DNA from: Alphaproteobacteria bacterium
Lineage (GTDB): Bacteria > Pseudomonadota > Alphaproteobacteria > Rs-D84
NCBI GenBank assembly: GCA_017463185.1
Contig: JAFTPS010000008.1
Span: forward strand, 110,192 to 174,191
DNA length: 64,000 nt
Direction of reading: 5' to 3'
The notes under the pieces are model-generated. The model ran no database searches and was not told the DNA's origin. It worked only from the letters and a program-made list of their open reading frames with translations. How positions within the stretch are numbered: the stretch's first letter is position 1; the number at the start of each line of letters is the position of its first letter. Shown here piece after piece: positions 42,081-50,701 of this stretch. The translations under genes and the position numbers were made by a program.

Positions 42081-42203
42081 TTTTGGCAGGCCAACTGTAC
42101 AATTCACGAATTGATGCGCTTCTAAAATACCTTTCATTTCCGCTCTGTATTCTTCAGCAGGGCTTAAACCGCAACCCTTGGATTTTTTAGCGGGTGTGGG
42201 CAC
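42078..42203 (-). CDS. Possible 41-residue frame after the secreted NPGN protein
   Basis: A frame from GTG 42203 reads 'MPTPAKKSKGCGLSPAEEY..', with protein-like composition and two Cys, and stops exactly at the terminator, as other minus-strand genes here do. It begins inside the end of the preceding gene in the +1 frame and spans an AAAAAA run. It could be a separate small protein or the true C-terminus of that gene after a frameshift. No ribosome site is obvious. Confidence 0.4.
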   Translation of the reverse strand: MPTPAKKSKGCGLSPAEEYRAEMKGILEAHQFVNCTVGLPK

Positions 42204-42861
42204 GAGTCTGGGCAAATAGCATATTACGTGCGGGATTTTTATTTGTGTCGGCCTGGGTCACTATTGTTTCGGCACCGGTGCGCCAGCCCTCTATGATGCA
42301 AATCGCGTTTATAACAGATTCTAATTCACGGTCTGTCAATTTAGAAATCTGGGTGTTTATATTCAACCCCGTCATTTTACGAATGTGGCGATTATATCCA
42401 GCCGTATTGTTTTCGTGTGGTGGGGCGTATTTGCGTATAGCGGCACAAATACTTAGATTACAATAACTTTCAGAACGCAGCAATTCACCCAATGCGTTGC
42501 GACCTGTGGCCTCGTCTGGGAATACAGCAAAGCCACCCGCACGACCAATTGCACCATTATCACGCGAAAAATCAGAATAGCGCAAATTACCAGGATTGCA
42601 ATTACGCCATGCACGCGTGCCGCCACTGCGCTTGTTTACCTGGCCATTATTATAGGTGTATAAAACATCACGGCCCTGTTCACGACTGGCGGTGACATAT
42701 AATTCAAATGTATCAACTTTGGCAAAAGTATCCAGACGCAATTCTATTTTTTTATTAGCGTCAACATTATAATTCAGGTTATTACCCACGGTACCCGTTG
42801 TTGGGGTCAGAATAAAACCCGCACCAGTAATGATATATGGTAATGTCCATTTAAACTTCAT
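42187..42861 (-). CDS. Secreted protein with phage-type NPGN(L/I)RY domain
   Basis: The 224-residue product begins with a signal-like segment (MKFKWTLPYIITGAGFIL). It then contains 'RNCNPGNLRYSDFSR', 'GGFAVFPDEATGRNALGELL', 'KYAPPHENNTAGYNRHIRKMTGL' and a helical end, the pattern of a domain found in phage structural/lysis proteins believed to act on peptidoglycan. A peptidoglycan-directed role is inferred. It has its own promoter and a structured leader shared with the gene upstream. An AAAGGGG site precedes ATG 42861. Confidence 0.7.
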   Translation of the reverse strand: MKFKWTLPYIITGAGFILTPTTGTVGNNLNYNVDANKKIELRLDTFAKVDTFELYVTASREQGRDVLYTYNNGQVNKRSGGTRAWRNCNPGNLRYSDFSRDNGAIGRAGGFAVFPDEATGRNALGELLRSESYCNLSICAAIRKYAPPHENNTAGYNRHIRKMTGLNINTQISKLTDRELESVINAICIIEGWRTGAETIVTQADTNKNPARNMLFAQTRAHTR

Positions 42862-43083
42862 TTTTAACCCCTTTGCAATCAAACAGGACCAACAACGACT
42901 TTGTCGTATCCCATTTTGTTATCGTTATGTTTTTGTTGATTGGTTCGTTGCGATAAAGTCAGTTCGCAACGTACATTCAGACAAATGAAATAAATTCCAA
43001 ATGCCCCGACTTGCCATCCACCGGCAGCCCGCCCCATTATGGGGAACCAAAGTTCTTGGTGCGCGACGCAATCACGCCACACA
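42862..43083 (-). promoter_or_regulatory. Multi-hairpin 5' leader, copy 1
   Basis: Starting about 7 nt after the promoter at 43090-43117. A closing stem TTGGTTC/GAACCAA (plus-strand 43044-43050 with 42940-42946) encloses hairpins CCCC/GGGG, TGCC/GGCA, CATT/AATG and CGTTGCGA/TCGCAACG (42946-42971). A further hairpin ACGAC/GTCGT lies just before the ribosome site. 87 bp (42931-43017) are identical to 44284-44370. Frames crossing it are not read as genes because stems, not codons, explain the conservation. Confidence 0.65.
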
Positions 43084-43088
43084 TTGTG

Positions 43089-44216
43089 TTATATAGTGCG
43101 CTGCGTCATTTTGTCAAATATATGCAATATTTGTCCATACTGTCCGACATACGCAATCGCAGGTTCCGAGAAATTCGGAATCGTGTGACATTTGAAATGT
43201 TTATCACGTGCCAAACGCAGCAACGCCGCACGCGAACACAGGCGCAAATCCGCGGCCTGGGTATGGGGGGCCGTCAGATAAACAACCAATTCTTCGTTGG
43301 TCATATTTTCTATTTTTGACCATTCCTTGGCATATTCAGCGGCGGCTATTTTTTTAGTATCGGCCGCGAATACATTTGATGCGTCATAGGTCCGGAATAA
43401 ATCACCCATTGTCTCACGATTGTGACCAACATAGATATGACGACCATTTTCATCCGCTATAAATTCGCCCCTTTCCACGCGACCGCGCCCCAGGTACAGA
43501 ATTGCATGAAATTTATTGCGCGAGCCACGATAACGCGGAACGATTAAAATCGCCCCACGGTCCAATCGGTCCACAGAAAAGTTTGTTTTGGCGAACTGGT
43601 CCGTCATCGCATTGCGAATGGAATCAGGTGCATCAGCAGTAATATGTTTACGCGATAAAAATTTATTTAACGCCACATTATATGCGGAATCAGATTCATG
43701 CATAACACCACTGTGAATACAATCCACATATTCGGGGGCACTGTATTTTTTTGCCATTAAATTCTTAAATGCCACACAGGCGGTACGCGCACCCTGGGGG
43801 ATAATGGTCAATGTATCCCCATGCGCATCCAGCGCACGCAACAACTGGGTATGTTGCCCCCAGACACAGTGTTTATACACCGGTGCACCCGGCAATTCAC
43901 GGCGCACAGCCGCGGCATAGCCACGTCTGCCCAATAGCGGATTCAGACGCTGTTGTGCGGAAATCATATTTTCCATATATGTATCACACAATTCGTCCGC
44001 TTTATCATTTAATAAAACCTGATTTAATGCATTTTCCCGCGCCACATCATATTGCAATATATTGGCATAGGCCAATTTTTCAGGCAATAACTTGGTGGGC
44101 ATGGAATGAATTTTAATTGGTTCGTTTGGTACCTCTGGCTGGGCGGTGGAACTGGATGTCCCCAGGCACATTGCTGCCCCCATTAGCACATACGGAACTG
44201 TAAATTTTAACTTCAT
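43089..44216 (-). CDS. Secreted protein of unknown function
   Basis: The 375-residue product has a signal peptide (MKLKFTVPYVLMGAAMCLGTSSS). A Cys in 'ARTACVAFKNLMAKKY' and a His in 'KFHAILYLGRGR', with 'HIYVGHNRE' after it, are spaced as in NlpC/CHAP-type papain-fold hydrolases, but this is only suggestive. The start at 44216 has an AAAGGGG site; a longer frame upstream runs through the leader RNA. Its last bases contain the promoter of the following gene. Confidence 0.7.
   Translation of the reverse strand: MKLKFTVPYVLMGAAMCLGTSSSTAQPEVPNEPIKIHSMPTKLLPEKLAYANILQYDVARENALNQVLLNDKADELCDTYMENMISAQQRLNPLLGRRGYAAAVRRELPGAPVYKHCVWGQHTQLLRALDAHGDTLTIIPQGARTACVAFKNLMAKKYSAPEYVDCIHSGVMHESDSAYNVALNKFLSRKHITADAPDSIRNAMTDQFAKTNFSVDRLDRGAILIVPRYRGSRNKFHAILYLGRGRVERGEFIADENGRHIYVGHNRETMGDLFRTYDASNVFAADTKKIAAAEYAKEWSKIENMTNEELVVYLTAPHTQAADLRLCSRAALLRLARDKHFKCHTIPNFSEPAIAYVGQYGQILHIFDKMTQRTI
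43090..43117 (-). promoter_or_regulatory. Promoter of leader copy 1
   Basis: On the minus strand, TTGACA (43117-43112), 16 bp, TATATA (43095-43090). It lies within the 3' end of the upstream gene. Confidence 0.6.
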
Positions 44217-44413
44217 CTTGTACCCCTTTGCAATCAAACCAGCACCCAACAACAATTTGTTGTTTGCGCCAATGATAATGTTCTTTTGTTGATTGGTTCG
44301 TTGCGATAAAGTCAGTTCGCAACGTACATTCAGACAAATGAAATAAATTCCAAATGCCCCGACTTGCCATTTTCTTTCGGCAGCCCGCCCCATTACAGGG
44401 AACCAAAGTTTGT
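44217..44413 (-). promoter_or_regulatory. Multi-hairpin 5' leader, copy 2
   Basis: The same structure as 42862-43083. Closing stem at 44400-44406 with 44293-44299; hairpins CCC/GGG, TGCC/GGCA with a different loop, CATT/AATG and CGTTGCGA/TCGCAACG. Before the ribosome site the last hairpin is ACAAC/GTTGT here, ACGAC/GTCGT in copy 1. Stems are kept where loops differ. The predicted RNA start (about 44413) is just 5' of the closing stem. Confidence 0.68.
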
Positions 44414-44419
44414 ATATAC

Positions 44420-44447
44420 AATATAATTAAAATTTATTTTTTGTCAA
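44420..44447 (-). promoter_or_regulatory. Promoter of leader copy 2
   Basis: On the minus strand, TTGACA (44447-44442), 16 bp, TATATT (44425-44420). Confidence 0.65.
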
Positions 44448-44536
44448 GCACCTTTGCTAATTTTTTTGTTTACCACTGAAATCTGTGGGATTTTTATGTT
44501 GTTATTTTTTTTCAAATGTTATAAATTTTCTGTGTT

Positions 44537-46768
44537 ATGGGAAAAGAAATTATTGAAAATATTGATTCACAGCAATTATCTGATGCATTATCAGAACGCT
44601 ATCTGTCGTATGCGGTCAGTACGATTGTATCACGCGCCCTGCCCGATGTTCGCGATGGGTTAAAGCCGGTGCATCGTCGTATTTTATATTCTATGTTGCG
44701 CCAGAAATTATCGCCCGCCGCCGCATTTCGTAAATGCGCCACGGTGGTTGGTGATGTGTTGGGTCATTATCACCCACACGGGGATAGCTCGGTGTACGAT
44801 GCAATGGTACGATTGGCCCAGGATTTTTCGGTTCGCTATCCACTGATTGATGGCCAGGGTAATTTTGGCAATATTGACGGTGACCCCCAGGCGGCATACC
44901 GTTATACAGAATCCAAAATGACCGACGCCGCTATGTTGATTATGGAAGGTCTGGACGAAGACAGCGTTGATATGATGCCGAATTTTGACGGCACAACGGT
45001 TGAACCAACGGTTATGCCGGGGGCGTTTCCAAACCTGTTGGCGAATGGGGGAATGGGAATTGCGGTGGGTATGGCAACCAATATCCCAACCCACAATGTG
45101 GCAGAGGTATGTGATGCATTAAACCTGGTAATTGATAAGCCAGACGCCACGACCCAACAAATTATAAAAAAAATGGTCGGGCCAGATTTTCCGACCGGCG
45201 GCGTTTTAATTGATAGTTTTGACACCATTGTAAAGAACTATGAAACAGGCAAAGGTGCATTTCGTATTCGGGCACGTTGGGATGTAGAAAACCTGGAACG
45301 CGGTGGATGGCAGGTTGTAATTACAGAAATTCCATACGGCATTGTAAAATCCAAGCTGGTGGAACAAATTGCAACCCTGATTGATGCGAAAAAATTACCA
45401 TTGGTTGATGACATTATTGACGAGTCTACAACCGATGTACGAATTGTTATTACGCCAAAGACCCGAAATATTCCAGCCGATAAAATGATGGCACATTTGT
45501 TCGCAATGACGGATTTGGAATATCGCTTTAATATGAATTTCAATGTCATTGATTCAAATGGTGCACCACGCGTTATGCCAATTGGCGATGTGTTGCGTGA
45601 ATTTATCGCGCATCAGAAAACGGTTCTGCGGCGGCGCACAAATTGGCGTTTAACGAATATTGCGCGTCGTTTGGAAATTCTGGGCGGGTTGTTGGTGGTG
45701 TATTTGAATCTGGACCGCGTTATTGAAATCATCAGAACCGAAGACGATGCAAAATCAGTGTTGATTACCGAATTTAATCTGACCGAGGTTCAGGTAGAAG
45801 CAATCCTGAATACACGTCTGCGTTCCCTGCGCAAACTGGAAGAAATGGAAATAAAACGCGAGGATGCCGCCCTGCGCGCGGAACAGGAAAAATTACAAGC
45901 ACTGATGGCCAGCGAGGAAGCACAAAACGAACAATTAAAAGCGTGGTTCGGCGATATCAAAAAGCGTTATGATAAAAAGACCACACTGGGGCGGCGACGC
46001 ACAACCTGGGCGGAACAAACCGAAGAAATCGTTGTCAACGCCGATGAATTTATTGAAAAAGAACCATTGACCATTATTCTGTCCGCTATGGGCTGGATTC
46101 GTGCCGCCAAAGGACATTTGGACCTGAACGCGCTGGATATGAAGTTCAAAGAAGGCGATGAATTACAGACTGCTTTTCACGCGATGTCCACAGACAAAAT
46201 CAATATATTTGGCACATCGGGCAAAATGTTCACACTGGCGGCCAATGAATTGCCTTCGGCGCGCGGTTTTGGTGAATCTGTGCGAATGATGGCCGATATC
46301 GGCGCAGATGAAAATATTGTTCGTGCCTTTGTATTAGATACAAAGGCTAAATACCTGTTGGTTTCGCGTCACGGAAATGGATTTATAATATCTGGGGATG
46401 CGTGCCTGGCCCAGACCAAGAATGGTAAACAGGTTATGAATACAGAACCTAAGAACCCGGCACATATGTGCGTTCGGGTTGCGGGTGACACGGTTGCTAT
46501 GTCGGGGTCTAATGATAAATTATTGATATTCCCAGTGGCGGAAATTCCACAAATGTCACGAGGCAAGGGGGTAATCCTGCAAAAATATAATGCGGAACGA
46601 ACCTATGTGCTGGATGTTATGTTCTTTGACGCGGCGGATGGATTTGGATGGACGACGGGGCGCGGAACAACCAAATTGGATGACTGGGCACCATGGCGTG
46701 GCAAACGTGCATCCCAGGGCCGCACCGTTCCAGTTGGTTTTCCCCGCAGTGGAAAATTTGGAAAATAA
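44537..46768 (+). CDS. parC: DNA topoisomerase IV subunit A
   Basis: The 743-residue type IIA topoisomerase subunit cuts and rejoins DNA to unlink daughter chromosomes. '[28 protein letters not shown]', the QRDR '[17 protein letters not shown]' (Ser84, Asp88) and the catalytic Tyr in '[10 protein letters not shown]' (about 123) are present. The length and the short, degenerate C-terminal wheel without the GyrA box point to ParC rather than GyrA. The QRDR keeps the Ser associated with quinolone sensitivity. No clear ribosome site precedes the ATG. Confidence 0.9.
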   Translation: MGKEIIENIDSQQLSDALSERYLSYAVSTIVSRALPDVRDGLKPVHRRILYSMLRQKLSPAAAFRKCATVVGDVLGHYHPHGDSSVYDAMVRLAQDFSVRYPLIDGQGNFGNIDGDPQAAYRYTESKMTDAAMLIMEGLDEDSVDMMPNFDGTTVEPTVMPGAFPNLLANGGMGIAVGMATNIPTHNVAEVCDALNLVIDKPDATTQQIIKKMVGPDFPTGGVLIDSFDTIVKNYETGKGAFRIRARWDVENLERGGWQVVITEIPYGIVKSKLVEQIATLIDAKKLPLVDDIIDESTTDVRIVITPKTRNIPADKMMAHLFAMTDLEYRFNMNFNVIDSNGAPRVMPIGDVLREFIAHQKTVLRRRTNWRLTNIARRLEILGGLLVVYLNLDRVIEIIRTEDDAKSVLITEFNLTEVQVEAILNTRLRSLRKLEEMEIKREDAALRAEQEKLQALMASEEAQNEQLKAWFGDIKKRYDKKTTLGRRRTTWAEQTEEIVVNADEFIEKEPLTIILSAMGWIRAAKGHLDLNALDMKFKEGDELQTAFHAMSTDKINIFGTSGKMFTLAANELPSARGFGESVRMMADIGADENIVRAFVLDTKAKYLLVSRHGNGFIISGDACLAQTKNGKQVMNTEPKNPAHMCVRVAGDTVAMSGSNDKLLIFPVAEIPQMSRGKGVILQKYNAERTYVLDVMFFDAADGFGWTTGRGTTKLDDWAPWRGKRASQGRTVPVGFPRSGKFGK

Positions 46769-46793
46769 AAAATCCCCGTTTGGGGATTTTTTT
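46769..46793 (+). terminator. Terminator after parC
   Basis: Stem AATCCCC-GTTT-GGGGATT followed by a T-run. Confidence 0.9.
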
Positions 46794-46926
46794 TGAATGG
46801 TCAAAGTTCAAAGTGTAATTTTCAAGCGTGGTATACAATGCCAAAAATGCAACGCATTTTTGTAAAATACTAATAACTAGTGCGTTATGCCACTATTTAT
46901 GCCTTATGCTTTATTCTCTATGCCGT

Positions 46927-46956
46927 AAAAAAATGCGCCATTGGCGCATTTTTTAC
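46927..46956. terminator. Terminator after the Gly-zipper secreted protein
   Basis: Stem AATGCGCC-ATT-GGCGCATT, A and T runs both sides. The 130 bp between this and the parC terminator hold no gene; a hairpin AAAATGC/GCATTTT lies near 46850. Confidence 0.85.
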
Positions 46957-48668
46957 TCGTCCATACTTGGGATAATTACCATATCGTTATAGTAAGACAG
47001 GAATCTGTTCCCTGTCACACAATATATTTTTTGCAGACTGTCTTTATATTCGCGCACGGCGGTGACCCAGCGTTCATCTATATCCTGTTGTGCACCCTGA
47101 TAACCAGTAAATGCGCCCATCGCACCACCAACACCCGCCCCAGTCAGAGTGCTTTTCTTGCGTGCTTTGTTGCTAAGGTCAATAATACCGCCGTCCTCGG
47201 CATCCAGATACATCGGGGTAAAGTTATCAATTGTCACCGTTTCCGTCAGTGTCGTTGCCTTGCCCGTGCCAACACGTCCAACAATTTGTTTTTTTTGCCA
47301 TTGAGTTTTTTGTTCTGTCCAATCGGACTTTTTCCAACCAAATGATTTATCATCCACATCAACAATCATAGCGGGGGTACGGCTAGCAACTTTTTTTGGC
47401 GTTCCGTTTAGTTTTACATAAACTTTATCACCTGTTTGACCGTGTTCCATCTTGGTCCCGTTATAGGTATATTTATATGCCGGGTCAACAAAACCGAATC
47501 TGTGTTCCATAATATCGCTTAATTGATATTCCTGATTGCCGGACGCCGTTTTTTTTCCATCGTATCCTGGAACTTGTACCGTTGTTGGTGACAGGTCCAC
47601 ATACTGGCAATCAGACATACCATCGCTGCCCGAACAGACTTTAAAATCCGTAATATCATTTATTGAAACATAGGCCGTACCCTGAATATCCTCAGTCTTT
47701 TCCACATATCCCCACAGACATGTTGTTTCAGTGTTGTTTACTGTACAATCTTCTATTCTCATAACGGAATCACCGCTGGCCATAATATTTCCCATCACGC
47801 CACCCGCGGCCGCATTGACACCCGTAGACAAAATAATATCGCCACCAACTTTGCCCGCATACGCATTTCCGGTCATCAGTGCCGCACCCGACAAAGCCCC
47901 CACAACGGTACTTTCGGTTTTGTGCTTGCCGCCACCCAACAGGCTGTCGCTGCCAGGTTCATTTTTTCCGGCAATATTCCCAGCCAGTCCCCCTATAATC
48001 GCGCCAGCCGCGATTTTTATACCGGCGTTTTGCTTTTGTTCCTGGTTCATAACTTTTACAACATCGTCAACGGTTGGTTCGTTATCCGCGGGAAATTCAA
48101 TTGTTTCCGCTGCTGGCAACAGGGTTGCCTCTGGAAATTCGGAAATATTACATTTAATCGCATCGCCCGCCGCCAAATTAGCACGCAATAAAACCGCATC
48201 AGCCCCATTTTGACCCGCACCAATTGCACGCATTTCTATTACGGATACACAGGTTGTTGCCCCACCCGCACCGCGTCCCGCCGTCGGTTTATCCCAGGCA
48301 AATTCACCATCTGGATAAACGCGTGCACAACGTTGCAGTTGTGGAATATCCACCCCAGCCGAGCGGTCGCCACTGGCGATTTTTGCCGCCAGACTTGCGT
48401 TCGCCACGCGTACGGGCAAATCCTCTGTTGCGATGGCGGTTTGGGTCAACGCGCCCGCGCCACTATCGGTTGTGGTCGTCGTCGCCACACCCGTGGCAGT
48501 GGTAGATTGCACCTCAGCCGAGGAAGCATATCGCATTTCATTTACCTGTTGATAGCCCTGGGCATTACTGCGCGACAGGTTGCCCACACGAATCCCCGCA
48601 CAATTGGCGGTATAGGGCATAAGGCATAAGGCATAAGGCATAGATAACAGCAAAAATTTAATATTCAT
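46953..48668 (-). CDS. Secreted protein with glycine-zipper segments
   Basis: The 571-residue product has a signal peptide in which 'MPYALCLMPYTANCA' repeats a short unit. A Thr/Ala-rich N-terminal part comes before glycine-zipper helices ('IAAGAIIGGLAGNIAGKN' near 215 and 'GAGVGGAMGAFTGYQGAQ' near 520) like those of outer-membrane assembly lipoproteins. Between them lies a beta-rich part with Cys pairs ('CTVNNTETTCLWGYVEK'). No family is recognised. It stands alone between terminators and is likely in the periplasm or outer membrane. Confidence 0.72.
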   Translation of the reverse strand: MNIKFLLLSMPYALCLMPYTANCAGIRVGNLSRSNAQGYQQVNEMRYASSAEVQSTTATGVATTTTTDSGAGALTQTAIATEDLPVRVANASLAAKIASGDRSAGVDIPQLQRCARVYPDGEFAWDKPTAGRGAGGATTCVSVIEMRAIGAGQNGADAVLLRANLAAGDAIKCNISEFPEATLLPAAETIEFPADNEPTVDDVVKVMNQEQKQNAGIKIAAGAIIGGLAGNIAGKNEPGSDSLLGGGKHKTESTVVGALSGAALMTGNAYAGKVGGDIILSTGVNAAAGGVMGNIMASGDSVMRIEDCTVNNTETTCLWGYVEKTEDIQGTAYVSINDITDFKVCSGSDGMSDCQYVDLSPTTVQVPGYDGKKTASGNQEYQLSDIMEHRFGFVDPAYKYTYNGTKMEHGQTGDKVYVKLNGTPKKVASRTPAMIVDVDDKSFGWKKSDWTEQKTQWQKKQIVGRVGTGKATTLTETVTIDNFTPMYLDAEDGGIIDLSNKARKKSTLTGAGVGGAMGAFTGYQGAQQDIDERWVTAVREYKDSLQKIYCVTGNRFLSYYNDMVIIPSMDE

Positions 48669-48693
48669 AATTTGTTCTCTCTCGCTCTTTCAA

Positions 48694-48728
48694 TAAAAAC
48701 GCACAAGACCGGGCAACGCCCGGTGTGC
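48694..48728 (-). terminator. Terminator after the Opa-like barrel gene
   Basis: On the minus strand, stem ACCGGGC-GTT-GCCCGGT extended by GCAC/GTGC and followed by GTTTTTATT. Confidence 0.85.
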
Positions 48729-48729
48729 C

Positions 48730-49845
48730 TTAGAATTGTAATCTTAAACGTACGCCGACATCAACCATCCCCAGCCGTCCGCTTTCGTACCAGTTGGTAT
48801 AGTGGAAAACGCTGTCGTATGGGGCTTCGTATTCGCCACCTGCGCCATCACCCAGCCATTCTGTCTGGGATACGATAATGGAACCGGATGTTTTAACCTT
48901 GCCTAAATTGGCATAGCGAACAAAGAAATCCAACTTTATCCCGCCATCCATTTCTGTGGTAAGGCCCCCTTCCAGCATAAATGCAAACTGTTCCGCGGTA
49001 CCGCCATTGTGATATGCGTAAATGTCGGAAATGCCGGTCAAATCACCCGCACCCGCATAAACAGGGTCCATTTCGGAATAAAATGTATTGTCATACACAA
49101 CATAGTCCGCAATTGTATTCAGCGAAATACCAACACCCGCACCGATATATGGGCGCAACATACCGCCCGCTAAATAGCCCGTATATGAATCAATATTATA
49201 ATAAACGTTCAACATAGTTGCATTTGCGGTAATGGCACCACCGTCAACCGATGCCTCTATATAACCGCCCATACCGTCGGATGATTGAACCGTGTTTGGA
49301 TACGAAACCCCGGAATAACGCAGGTATGAAAAATCAACACGGATATCATTGTTTATTGCCGCACCGACCGATATTTGCAAAGGAATCACACTGTCGGAAT
49401 CAAAATCTGCTTCCTTGAACGCACCAGGAACAAAGAACGCGTTTTCTTCGCCCGTATAATCCGCGGACATAGAACCCATCAATGATGCGCCATATGCCAC
49501 CGACAGCCCAACATACAGCCCACTGTCCGCCAAACGATCATAATCCGCCGGCTGATAATATTGCCGACCAGCGGTTGTCTGGCTTGACCCCACACGTGGC
49601 AAAGCACCCGTGACCCGTGTTGGACTGGCGGCGTTGCTGCCATACATATTTGGCACAACAACATTATTGGCCGCAACCGTATTAGGCATATAAACCATCT
49701 GGCCATTTTGTGTGTTCGCGGTTGGATATGTGTTGTACGCATTATTTGTCTGGTATGTTGGATAGGCCGGATAAGCAGCCCCAGTCCCCAATGGCAACCC
49801 AAATAAAACACCGGCAAAAGCGGCAAAAACGCTGAACTTTTTCAT
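48730..49845 (-). CDS. Outer-membrane beta-barrel protein, opacity/porin type
   Basis: The 371-residue product has a signal peptide (MKKFSVFAAFAGVLFGLPLG), a Tyr/Asn/Thr/Pro-rich linker to about 95, then 'GLYVGLSVAYGASLMG' as the first strand of a small barrel with 'RPYIGAGVGISLNTIADY' and a final 'VGVRLRLQF'. This is the pattern of Opa/Omp25-type proteins of alphaproteobacteria. The start at 49845 has a GGAAAGG site. The ligand is unknown. Confidence 0.82.
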   Translation of the reverse strand: MKKFSVFAAFAGVLFGLPLGTGAAYPAYPTYQTNNAYNTYPTANTQNGQMVYMPNTVAANNVVVPNMYGSNAASPTRVTGALPRVGSSQTTAGRQYYQPADYDRLADSGLYVGLSVAYGASLMGSMSADYTGEENAFFVPGAFKEADFDSDSVIPLQISVGAAINNDIRVDFSYLRYSGVSYPNTVQSSDGMGGYIEASVDGGAITANATMLNVYYNIDSYTGYLAGGMLRPYIGAGVGISLNTIADYVVYDNTFYSEMDPVYAGAGDLTGISDIYAYHNGGTAEQFAFMLEGGLTTEMDGGIKLDFFVRYANLGKVKTSGSIIVSQTEWLGDGAGGEYEAPYDSVFHYTNWYESGRLGMVDVGVRLRLQF

Positions 49846-49975
49846 AACCTTTCCATAATCCTTTTGAAACATTATATCATATTTTCACCCCCATGAAAAG
49901 GATTTATAAAATCAATATCGGTTTGGTCAATTGTAAAAAAATACTATCACAAACAGAACTTTTGACATTGAAATA

Positions 49976-50002
49976 AAAACCCGCCATTGGCGGGATTTTT
50001 TT
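49976..50002. terminator. Terminator after rpmA
   Basis: Stem CCCGCC-ATT-GGCGGG with T-runs on both strands. Confidence 0.9.
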
Positions 50003-50261
50003 ATTCTGCTTCTGGGATAACCGAAACCGTTTTGCGATCGTTCAGGCCTTTCTTGAATTTTACAGTACCTGCAACTTTTGCAAAGATTGTGTGATCCTTA
50101 CCCATACCAACATTTAAGCCTGGGTGCACAGATGTGCCACGCTGACGAATAATGATGTTGCCTGGGATAACGCGGCTGCCGCCGGCCTTTTTAACGCCCA
50201 ATCTGCGTCCGGCCGAGTCGCGTCCATTGGTGGTTGCGGAACCCGCTTTTTTATGTGCCAT
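50001..50261 (-). CDS. rpmA: 50S ribosomal protein L27
   Basis: The 86-residue L27 begins '[28 protein letters not shown]' without the cleavable extension found in Firmicutes, and has '[18 protein letters not shown]'. It lies 11 bp after rplU in the usual order. Its N-terminus reaches the peptidyl-transferase centre. Confidence 0.97.
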   Translation of the reverse strand: MAHKKAGSATTNGRDSAGRRLGVKKAGGSRVIPGNIIIRQRGTSVHPGLNVGMGKDHTIFAKVAGTVKFKKGLNDRKTVSVIPEAE

Positions 50262-50272
50262 AATTTCGCTCC

Positions 50273-50572
50273 TTAGGCTTTGATTTCTGTGATTTTAATA
50301 ACAGTAATGTGCTGACGATGGCCGGCTGTGCGACGATAGTTCTGACGACGTTTCTTTTTGAACACCAGAACCTTGTCAGCGCGTTTCTGTTCAACAATTT
50401 CCGCGACAACCTTGGCCCCGTCAATAAATGGGCTGCCGATTTTATCGCCGACCATTAAAACCTGGTCAAATTCAATTTTGCCGTCGGCATTCAGTTTTTC
50501 AACCTTGATAATATCGCCCGCTTTTACGCGATATTGTTTGCCACCGGTTTGAAAGATTGCATAATCGCTCAT
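50273..50572 (-). CDS. rplU: 50S ribosomal protein L21
   Basis: The 99-residue L21 shows '[17 protein letters not shown]' at its start and '[22 protein letters not shown]' at its end. The start at 50572 has an AAGGAAAG site and fits the family; a longer frame to 50638 does not. It forms the rplU-rpmA operon. Confidence 0.96.
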   Translation of the reverse strand: MSDYAIFQTGGKQYRVKAGDIIKVEKLNADGKIEFDQVLMVGDKIGSPFIDGAKVVAEIVEQKRADKVLVFKKKRRQNYRRTAGHRQHITVIKITEIKA

Positions 50573-50701
50573 TTTCTTTCCTTGGTTTATATGTTTTTTG
50601 TTTCGTTGTTTGCGCCGTTTGGCGAAAAGTTTATGCAAATTTTATGTTTTTTTATATAAAAGTCAAGCGTTTTGTGGAAACTTTTCAACAAAACGCCTTT
50701 T

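Noticed and set aside
42879..43082. Frame 'MGRAAGGWQVGAFGIYFICL..' repeated at 44393
   Set aside because: It lies over the duplicated leader RNA. In one copy it ends before the gene and in the other it runs into it; conserved stems explain the identity better than a peptide.
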